DNA of 11,397 bases from Pelagibius sp050290145 (GTDB lineage: Bacteria; Pseudomonadota; Alphaproteobacteria; Kiloniellales; Kiloniellaceae), in contig JBNKHC010000290.1 in the NCBI GenBank assembly GCA_050290145.1, positions 1 through 11,397 on the forward strand, written 5' to 3'. Below are positions 5,862-11,397 of the stretch, one piece after another. Within the stretch, counting starts at the first letter, position 1. Each line of letters starts with the position of its first letter. Made by a program: the position numbers and the translations under genes. A model generated the notes under the pieces. It was not told where the DNA came from, did no database searches, and saw nothing but the letters and a program-made list of their open reading frames with translations.

Positions 5862-8084
5862 ATGGCCTCCTCGCCGGCTGGTGAAATCCGTGACGTGAAG
5901 CTCTCCGACGCCCTGTCGGAGCGCTATCTCTCCTATGCCCTCTCGACCATCATGGCGCGCTCGCTGCCTGACGTGCGTGACGGCCTGAAGCCGGTCCACC
6001 GGCGCCTGCTCTTCGCTATGCGGCAGCTGCGCCTGGATCCCAATACCGGGTTCAAGAAGTCCGCCCGCGTCGTCGGTGACGTGATCGGTAAGTTCCACCC
6101 CCACGGCGACCAGGCGATCTATGACGCCCTCGTGCGCCTAGCCCAGGACTTCTCCCTGCGGTTTCCACTGATCGACGGGCAGGGCAACTTCGGCAACATT
6201 GACGGCGATAACGCCGCTGCCATGCGCTACACCGAAGCGCGCCTGACCGAGGTGGCGGCCGCGATGCTGGAGGGCATCGACGAGGACGCGGTCGACTTCC
6301 GTCCGACCTACGACGGCGAGGCAGAGGAGCCGGTGGTCCTGCCGGGCGCCTTTCCGAACCTGCTGGCCAACGGAGCACAGGGGATCGCCGTCGGCATGGC
6401 CACCTCCATTCCGCCGCACAACGTGGGTGAGATCTGCGACGCGCTGCTGCATGTGATCAAGGCGCCCAACGCCACCATCGACAAGTTGGTCGATCTGATG
6501 CCCGGACCCGATTTTCCCACCGGCGGTGTTCTAGTGGAGGCGCGGGAGAGCATTGTCGAGGCCTACAAGACGGGCAAAGGATCGTTCCGCCTGCGCGCGC
6601 GCTGGGAAACCGAAAAGATCAAGGGCGGCGGCTACCAGATCGTCGTCACGGAGATTCCCTTCCAGGTCCAGAAGTCGCGCCTGATCGAAAAGATCGCCGA
6701 ACTCCTCATGGCCAAGAAGCTTGCCATGCTGGCCGATGTGCGGGATGAATCGACCGACGAAATCCGCCTGATCCTGGAGCCGAAGAGCCGCAACGTCGAT
6801 CCGGAAGTGCTGATGGAATCGCTGTTCCGTCAGACCGATCTGGAAACGCGGGTCGGGCTCAACATGAATGTACTGGATGCCGACAACACGCCGCGGGTGA
6901 TGAACCTACGCGAAGTGCTGCGCGCCTTCCTGGACCATCGTCACGAAGTCCTGAAACGGCGCACTCAGCACCGCCTGGACAAGATCGCCCATCGCCTTGA
7001 AGTCCTAGACGGTTACCTCATTGCCTACCTGAACATCGATGAGGTGATCCGCATCATTCGCGAGGAGGACGATCCCAAGGCGAAGATGATGAAGCGCTGG
7101 AAGCTGACGGACGTCCAGGCTGAAGCCATCCTCAACATGCGCCTGCGGGCCCTGCGCAAGCTGGAAGAGATCTCGATCCGCGAAGAGCATTCTGCCCTGT
7201 CGAAGGAGCAGAAGGAGCTCAAGCAGCTCATGAAGAACGAGCAGAAGCGCTGGGCGGTGATCGGCGAGCAGGTGAAGGAGATCAAGGCGCGCTTCGGGGC
7301 CAAGACGCCGCTTGGCGCCCGCCGCAGCGAGATCGGCGCGCCGCCGGCCGAGGTGGTGATTCCCCTGGAGGCCGTCGTCGAGCGTGAGCCGGTGACCATC
7401 CTCTGCTCCGACAAAGGATGGGTCCGGGCCCTGAAGGGACATCAGGAGGATGTTTCCGACGCCAAGTACAAGGAGGGGGACCGGGAGCGCTTCGTGGTCC
7501 ACGCGCAGACGACGGACAAGCTGCTGGTCTTCGCCACCAACGGCCGCTTTTACACCTTGGGGGTCGACAAGCTGCCGGGGGGGCGCGGCTTTGGCGAACC
7601 GCTGCGCCTGATGATGGGGCTGCCCAACGACCAGGATATCGTCGCCCTATTGGTCCATCAGCCGGGGCGGAGACTGCTGGTGGCCTCCTCCGACGGGCGC
7701 GGCTTCGTGGTGCCCGAGGATGAGGTGGTGGCCCAGACCAAGAACGGCAAGCAGGTCATCAACCCGGCGCAGGGGGTCGAAGCCGCCGTCTGCCGCCCGG
7801 TCGAGGGCGACCATGTGGCGGTGATCGGCGAAAACCGCAAGCTGCTGGTGTTCCCGCTGGATGAACTGCCGGAGATGACCAGGGGGCGGGGGGTGATCCT
7901 GCAGAAATACAAGGATGGCGGCTTGTCCGATGCTAAGACGTTTGTCCTGAAGGAGGGCCTGAGCTGGGCCGCCGGGGCAGGGCGGGTGCGTACCGAAACC
8001 GACCTCAGGGCCTGGCTGGGCAAGCGTTCCCAGGCGGGCCGTTTGCCCCCGAATGGATTCGCCCGGTCAAATAAGTTTGGTTGA
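5862..8084 (+). CDS. parC: DNA topoisomerase IV subunit A ParC
   Basis: ParC is the DNA-cleaving subunit of topoisomerase IV, which decatenates daughter chromosomes together with ParE. The breakage-reunion domain opens DALSERYLSYALSTIMARSLP and contains the catalytic tyrosine in AMRYTEARL (Tyr123 counted from the ATG used here). The quinolone-determining segment reads HPHGDQAIYDA, with Gln84 and Asp88 where E. coli ParC has Ser80 and Glu84. A coiled-coil tower segment rich in Lys and Glu follows (about 410-475), then a C-terminal beta-pinwheel domain (about 490-725). The end (LPPNGFARSNKFG) is typical of alphaproteobacterial ParC, and this shorter, differently ended tail argues against GyrA. 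The start is uncertain. GTG 5850 is four codons earlier, but GGAG (5844-5847) is only 2 nt from it. ATG 5862 has the same GGAG 14 nt upstream and is preferred here. Own promoter likely. Confidence 0.95.
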   Translation: MASSPAGEIRDVKLSDALSERYLSYALSTIMARSLPDVRDGLKPVHRRLLFAMRQLRLDPNTGFKKSARVVGDVIGKFHPHGDQAIYDALVRLAQDFSLRFPLIDGQGNFGNIDGDNAAAMRYTEARLTEVAAAMLEGIDEDAVDFRPTYDGEAEEPVVLPGAFPNLLANGAQGIAVGMATSIPPHNVGEICDALLHVIKAPNATIDKLVDLMPGPDFPTGGVLVEARESIVEAYKTGKGSFRLRARWETEKIKGGGYQIVVTEIPFQVQKSRLIEKIAELLMAKKLAMLADVRDESTDEIRLILEPKSRNVDPEVLMESLFRQTDLETRVGLNMNVLDADNTPRVMNLREVLRAFLDHRHEVLKRRTQHRLDKIAHRLEVLDGYLIAYLNIDEVIRIIREEDDPKAKMMKRWKLTDVQAEAILNMRLRALRKLEEISIREEHSALSKEQKELKQLMKNEQKRWAVIGEQVKEIKARFGAKTPLGARRSEIGAPPAEVVIPLEAVVEREPVTILCSDKGWVRALKGHQEDVSDAKYKEGDRERFVVHAQTTDKLLVFATNGRFYTLGVDKLPGGRGFGEPLRLMMGLPNDQDIVALLVHQPGRRLLVASSDGRGFVVPEDEVVAQTKNGKQVINPAQGVEAAVCRPVEGDHVAVIGENRKLLVFPLDELPEMTRGRGVILQKYKDGGLSDAKTFVLKEGLSWAAGAGRVRTETDLRAWLGKRSQAGRLPPNGFARSNKFG

Positions 8085-8337
8085 TTTGCAGCGGTTCTCC
8101 ATTGTCGTTGCGGCTGGAGCGACCTATCAGCGCGATCTACAAGGCGAACCAACAAGCTTGGAACCGGAACCGAGGGAGACCGGCGAGGGGCCGGAAGACT
8201 CCACGATCAGCTAGGCAAATCAGCGCGTCCCCGGCTTTTCTTGAATGGGCCGGCTTTCCGCAAATCCGCGGTTTGACCGAAGAGAGGCTTCAGGTCGCTG
8301 GTTTGATCGATCTCCACAGTGGGGCTGCGACAGGAAA
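8085..8337 (+). other. Intergenic region upstream of the TRAP permease genes
   Basis: This 253-nt stretch between parC and dctQ lacks a recognised gene. It contains an inverted repeat CCGGC-GAGGG-GCCGG without a T-run, a tandem GGAACC repeat (8160-8171), and TCCGCAAATCCGC (8257-8269) overlapping an imperfect palindrome at 8261-8275. No intrinsic terminator for parC is evident. A weak promoter pair, TTGTCG (8102-8107) and TATCAG (8125-8130) with 17-nt spacing, is possible. TTGACC at 8273-8278 is a good -35 match but has no matching -10. One frame stays open across the region for 86 codons (8081-8341), but it uses AGG, AGA and CGA arginine codons and A/T-ending codons more than its neighbours, so I do not call it a gene. 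Confidence 0.5.
8261..8275. promoter_or_regulatory. Imperfect palindrome, possible operator upstream of dctQ
   Basis: CAAATCCGCGGTTTG becomes a perfect 14-base palindrome (CAAACCGCGGTTTG) if the single T at 8265 is left out. It lies 62 nt before the dctQ start codon and abuts the TTGACC -35-like hexamer. Thirteen of its bases recur with one change upstream of parC. Symmetry is seen directly; regulator binding is inferred. Confidence 0.3.
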
Positions 8338-8883
8338 GTGAACGGGCTCGTCGCCTTCGTCAATCTGGTGGACCGACTGAACGAGAGGGTCGGTCGCGGC
8401 GTCGCCTGGCTGACGCTGGTGATGGTCATTATCACCTTTGCGGTGGTGATCCTGAGATACGTCTATGCCATCGGCTGGGTCTGGCTGCAGGAGTCCTACG
8501 TGTGGCTGCACGGCGTGGTCTTCATGGTCGGTGCAGGCTACACCTTGCTGCACAATGCCCACGTCAGAGTGGATATCTTCTACCGGCCGAAAAGCGCACG
8601 CTATAAGGCAGTTGTCGACCTCTTCGGGTCTTTCCTCCTGCTGCTGCCGCTGGTGGCAGTGGTCACCTATGTCAGCTACGACTTCGTGACGGCCTCCTGG
8701 ATCCGGCTGGAAGAGTCGCGTGAGGCCGGCGGCCTGCCGGGTCTTTTCCTGCTGAAGTCGGTCATTCTTCTGTTCTGCATCTTGATCGGACTGCAAGGAC
8801 TGTCGCTGGCCGCCAGAAGCTTCCTGGTGTTGACCGGGCATCCCGAGTTCCAGCCTGAAGATGAGGAAGCAGAGCCGATTTAA
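8338..8883 (+). CDS. dctQ: TRAP transporter small permease subunit (DctQ)
   Basis: DctQ is the small membrane subunit of tripartite ATP-independent periplasmic transporters. It pairs with DctM to form the sodium-coupled permease that receives ligand from the periplasmic binding protein. The 181-residue protein shows four hydrophobic segments (about 21-44, 55-71, 92-113, 135-157), as expected. The conserved loop motif HNAHVRVDIFY (72-82) marks the larger DctQ class found in systems annotated for mannitol/chloroaromatic compounds or 2-oxo acids. The start is taken as GTG 8338 behind AGGA (8332-8335). The spacing is short, but the family N-terminus fits, whereas the in-frame ATG at 8245 adds 31 polar residues with no family likeness. 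dctM follows 3 nt after the stop, so the two are translationally coupled. Symbol used generically. Confidence 0.9.
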   Translation: MNGLVAFVNLVDRLNERVGRGVAWLTLVMVIITFAVVILRYVYAIGWVWLQESYVWLHGVVFMVGAGYTLLHNAHVRVDIFYRPKSARYKAVVDLFGSFLLLLPLVAVVTYVSYDFVTASWIRLEESREAGGLPGLFLLKSVILLFCILIGLQGLSLAARSFLVLTGHPEFQPEDEEAEPI

Positions 8884-8886
8884 GCA

Positions 8887-10470
8887 ATGGATCCCGCACA
8901 ACTTGGGGAGGTCGTCTCCCTCATCATGTTTGCCGTCGCCTGCGTGGTCCTGCTTCTGGGGTACCCCGTGGCATTCACCCTGGGCGGTGTCGCGCTGATC
9001 TTCGCCTTCGGCGGCTTGGCGTTCGGCATCTTCGACGTGCGGCTCCTGGGAGCTCTGGCACCGCGCTACTTCGGCGTCATGTCCAACGAACTGCTGGTGG
9101 CCGTGCCCCTGTTCGTCTTCATGGGGGTAATGCTCGAACGGTCGAAAATTGCAGAGCAGCTTCTGGAATCCATGGGGCTGATGTTCGGCAAGCTTCGCGG
9201 CGGCCTTGGCCTTTCAGTAATCTTCGTCGGTATGTTGCTGGCGGCCTCTACCGGCATTGTCGGCGCAACGGTGGTCACCATGGGCCTCCTGTCGTTGCCG
9301 GCGATGCTCAAAGCCGGCTACGACCCCAAGATCGCCTGCGGGACAATCTGTGCCTCCGGCACCCTCGGCCAGATCATTCCGCCCTCTATCGTCCTCGTTC
9401 TCCTCGGCGACATCCTGCAGGGGGCGAACACCGAGGCGCAGCTGGCCCTCGGGAACTTCGCTCCGGACCCGGTCTCGGTCATTGACTTGTTCGCCGGCGC
9501 CTTCCTGCCAGGGATGATGCTGGTCGGCCTCTACATGTCGTGGACCCTGTTGTCCGCCTGGATTAGACCCGGTTCCTGTCCGCCGATTGAGCGCAGGGAG
9601 GGAGATAGGGAACACCTGGGCTCGCGGGCCCTGCGGGTGCTGCTGCCGCCGGGGGCACTGATCGTGCTTGTGCTGGGCTCAATCCTGCTCGGCGTCGCGA
9701 CGCCGACCGAAGCCGCGGCCATCGGCTGCATTGGCGCGCTGTTGCTGGCAGGCAGAGCCGTCGCCGAGGGTGAGGGGCAGGCTTGGCCGGTTTACCTGGG
9801 GGGCGGCTGCATGGTGGCCCTGGTGCCGCTGGCCACGCTCTTTGACCTGCGGATGCAGCGCGACGTAGTGCCTTTTGCCGACGCGGCGGCCGCGGTGGTG
9901 GCCGGGCTGTGCATCCTGGCGATGCTCTTCGGGGTTGCGGTGTCCCTGAAACGCGTCTATCGCAGCGGCATTCTTGTTGAAGTGATGCGGTCCACCACAA
10001 AGATCTCGGCGATGGTCTTCGTGATCCTGCTGGGTGCTTCAGTCTTCTCGCTGGTCTTCCGCGGGCTGGGCGGCGACAAGATCGTCGCCGACGTTCTGGC
10101 CTCCATGCCGGGCGGCCCTTTCGGGGCCATGTTCGTGGTCATGGCCCTGATGTTCGTCATGGGCTTCTTCCTGGACTTCATAGAGATCGTCTTCGTCGTG
10201 GTTCCTATTGTCGGGCCAGTTTTGCTGACGATGGGGCTGGATCCGATCTGGCTGGGTGTAATGATTGCAGTGAATTTGCAGACCTCTTTTCTCACGCCGC
10301 CTTTCGGTTTTGCCCTTTTCTACCTGCGTGGAGTGGCGCCGCCGGAGGTCACCACGATGGACATCTATCGCGGTATCATGCCTTTCGTGCTGATCCAGAT
10401 AGTGGGGCTGGGGCTGATTGCGGTCTTCCCTGCGCTGGCGACTTATCTGCCGGTTGTTCTATTCGACTAG
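8887..10470 (+). CDS. dctM: TRAP transporter large permease subunit (DctM), extended form
   Basis: DctM forms the transport channel of a TRAP system in the cytoplasmic membrane and drives solute uptake with the sodium gradient. The protein has 527 residues and is almost wholly hydrophobic. It shows the two inverted halves typical of the family: AASTGIVGATV (119-129) and ASGTLGQIIPPS (156-167) in the first half, and NLQTSFLTPPFGF (463-475) in the second. GVATPTEAAA (269-278) marks the start of the central region. Ordinary DctM proteins are about 425 residues. The extra length is mostly between about 285 and 358, where two more hydrophobic stretches (about 300-318 and 326-352) appear. Extended forms are known in TRAP families of this type. 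There is no strong ribosome-binding site, so translation probably depends on dctQ 3 nt upstream. A strong terminator follows the TAG stop. Confidence 0.93.
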   Translation: MDPAQLGEVVSLIMFAVACVVLLLGYPVAFTLGGVALIFAFGGLAFGIFDVRLLGALAPRYFGVMSNELLVAVPLFVFMGVMLERSKIAEQLLESMGLMFGKLRGGLGLSVIFVGMLLAASTGIVGATVVTMGLLSLPAMLKAGYDPKIACGTICASGTLGQIIPPSIVLVLLGDILQGANTEAQLALGNFAPDPVSVIDLFAGAFLPGMMLVGLYMSWTLLSAWIRPGSCPPIERREGDREHLGSRALRVLLPPGALIVLVLGSILLGVATPTEAAAIGCIGALLLAGRAVAEGEGQAWPVYLGGGCMVALVPLATLFDLRMQRDVVPFADAAAAVVAGLCILAMLFGVAVSLKRVYRSGILVEVMRSTTKISAMVFVILLGASVFSLVFRGLGGDKIVADVLASMPGGPFGAMFVVMALMFVMGFFLDFIEIVFVVVPIVGPVLLTMGLDPIWLGVMIAVNLQTSFLTPPFGFALFYLRGVAPPEVTTMDIYRGIMPFVLIQIVGLGLIAVFPALATYLPVVLFD

Positions 10471-10506
10471 TGCCGTCGCAAACGGAAGCTGAAATCCAAA
10501 GCATAG

Positions 10507-10547
10507 AAAGAGGCCGGCGGGGTTTCCCCTGCCGGCCTCTTTTTTTT
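10507..10547 (+). terminator. Rho-independent terminator of dctQM
   Basis: GAGGCCGGCGGGG (10510-10522) pairs with CCCC (10526-10529) and GCCGGCCTC (10531-10539) around a TTT loop, with T10530 as a single bulge. Eight T residues (10540-10547) follow, and flanking A-T pairs extend the stem. It lies 37 nt after the dctM stop and is very strong for plus-strand transcripts. It also lies 33 nt beyond the end of the converging dctP gene. Read on the minus strand, the stem is followed only by TTTC, so it should terminate less well in that direction. Confidence 0.93.
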
Positions 10548-10580
10548 GTGCCCGAGTTCCGGGGAACTGAGTCTGGGCGC

Positions 10581-11397
10581 TCACTCGACCCACTTAAAGG
10601 GCAGTCCGCGGGCGTTGTAGAACGCCTGCTCGGAAACCTTCGCGTAGGCGATGGCCTGCTTGCGGAAGATGGTGATGGAGTCCATCACCCTGCGGCTCAG
10701 CGGGTCGGCAGCGGCGAGGTCGCCGATCACCTCGCCGGAGAGCCCGCCAAGCGAATTGAGCACCTCGTCCGGGAACTTCTTCAGAATGACACCATGCTCG
10801 CTCACCAGTGTGTTCAGCGCGCCGTTGTTCTTGGCGGTGAACTCGTTCAGGACGTAAGTGTTGGCATAGGCGTTGGCGGCGGCGACGACGGCCTTCAGGT
10901 CGTCGGACAGCTTCTCCCAGGCCTGAAGGTTGATGAAATTGTCGAGCAGGGTGGCCGGCTCGTGCCAGCCGGGATAGTAGTAATACTTCGCGCTCCTATG
11001 GAGGCCAAACGCGAGGTCGTTGTATGGGCCGACCCATTCGGTCGCGTCGATGGCGCCGGATTGCAGGGCCGGGGGAATCTCGCCGCCGGGCAGATTCACG
11101 ACGTTGCCACCGGCCGCCTTGACGATTTCGCCGCCGAGGCCGGGGATGCGCATCTTCAAACCCTTGTAGTCCTCCAGGGAGTTGATCTCCTTGTTGAACC
11201 AGCCGCCGGCCTGGACGCCTGTGTTGCCCGAGGGAAAGAACTTGCAGCCCAACTCGCGGTAGATCTTGTCGGCGATCGCCTGCCCGCCGCCGAACTGCAT
11301 CCAGGCGTTCTGCTCCTGCGCGTTGAGGCCGAAGGGGATTGACGCGATGAACTGGCTGGCCGGCACCTTGCCCTTCCAGTAGTAGGGGGCGCCGTGG
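10581..11397 (-). CDS. dctP: TRAP transporter substrate-binding protein DctP, TakP-like (partial, 5' end outside window)
   Basis: This is the periplasmic solute receptor of a TRAP system; it hands its ligand to the DctQM permease. The visible 271 residues are the C-terminal three quarters of a protein expected to be near 360 long. The start and signal peptide lie beyond the right edge, since the frame is open through position 11396. The visible part begins HGAPYYWKGKVPA, then IPFGLNAQEQNAW, VQAGGWF, LKMRIPGLGGE, EIPPALQSGAIDATEWVGP and ends GLPFKWVE. These segments match the TakP branch of the DctP family, whose characterised Rhodobacter member binds pyruvate and other 2-oxo acids with a sodium ion. 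The Gln in VQAGG and the Glu-Trp in TEWVGP are 58 positions apart, as I recall for the TakP ligand residues (Gln156, Glu214-Trp215). It converges on dctM rather than heading the operon, but its closeness makes it the probable partner. Confidence 0.9.
   Translation of the reverse strand, partial: HGAPYYWKGKVPASQFIASIPFGLNAQEQNAWMQFGGGQAIADKIYRELGCKFFPSGNTGVQAGGWFNKEINSLEDYKGLKMRIPGLGGEIVKAAGGNVVNLPGGEIPPALQSGAIDATEWVGPYNDLAFGLHRSAKYYYYPGWHEPATLLDNFINLQAWEKLSDDLKAVVAAANAYANTYVLNEFTAKNNGALNTLVSEHGVILKKFPDEVLNSLGGLSGEVIGDLAAADPLSRRVMDSITIFRKQAIAYAKVSEQAFYNARGLPFKWVE

Noticed and set aside
8246..8262. GG-N10-GC arrangement resembling a sigma-54 promoter upstream of dctQ.
   Set aside because: Only the invariant dinucleotides fit; the TTGC part reads CCGC and the TGGCAC part is poor. 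Such spacing is frequent by chance in G+C-rich DNA.
10470..11342. A 290-codon plus-strand frame opposite dctP, starting at the dctM stop.
   Set aside because: It runs through the intrinsic terminator and is the complement of a clear TakP-like coding sequence.

Overview
This window looks like a high-G+C alphaproteobacterial chromosome segment, with Rhodospirillales or a neighbouring order the most likely source. The evidence is the gene order pdxJ-acpS-lepB-rnc-era-recO, which is a recognised alphaproteobacterial arrangement, and the protein sequences, which read as alphaproteobacterial. Nothing suggests a plasmid, phage or island: there are no tRNA or rRNA genes, insertion sequences, CRISPR arrays, integrases or long repeats, and base composition looks even across the genes.

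Positions 1-4478 hold a tightly packed co-directional housekeeping run. It contains pdxJ (vitamin B6 synthesis), acpS (acyl carrier protein activation), lepB (signal peptidase I), rnc (RNase III), era (16S rRNA/30S assembly GTPase) and recO (recombination mediator). lepB/rnc overlap by 14 nt and rnc/era by 4 nt (ATGA), and the other gaps are 27-59 nt, so this is very probably one operon whose promoter lies left of the window. The acpS-lepB gap contains a stem-loop that would cover the likely lepB ribosome-binding site.

Positions 4521-8084 hold a DadA-like FAD-dependent D-amino-acid dehydrogenase and parC (topoisomerase IV subunit A). parC is preceded by a plausible sigma-70 promoter and may start its own transcription unit.

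Positions 8085-8337 are non-coding or weakly coding. They contain an imperfect palindrome that shares 12 of 13 bases with a motif upstream of parC. Next comes a TRAP transporter. dctQ (small permease) and dctM (large permease with an unusually long central part) are on the plus strand and end at a strong intrinsic terminator. The substrate-binding protein gene dctP is on the minus strand, converges on dctM, and is cut by the right window edge. The binding protein resembles TakP, the sodium-dependent 2-oxo acid binding protein, and keeps the Gln and Glu-Trp ligand residues at the right spacing.

I do not see an obviously new biological system. The points most worth checking are the convergent TRAP layout with its TakP-like ligand site, the DctM insertion, the lepB leader hairpin, and the shared motif upstream of parC and dctQ.
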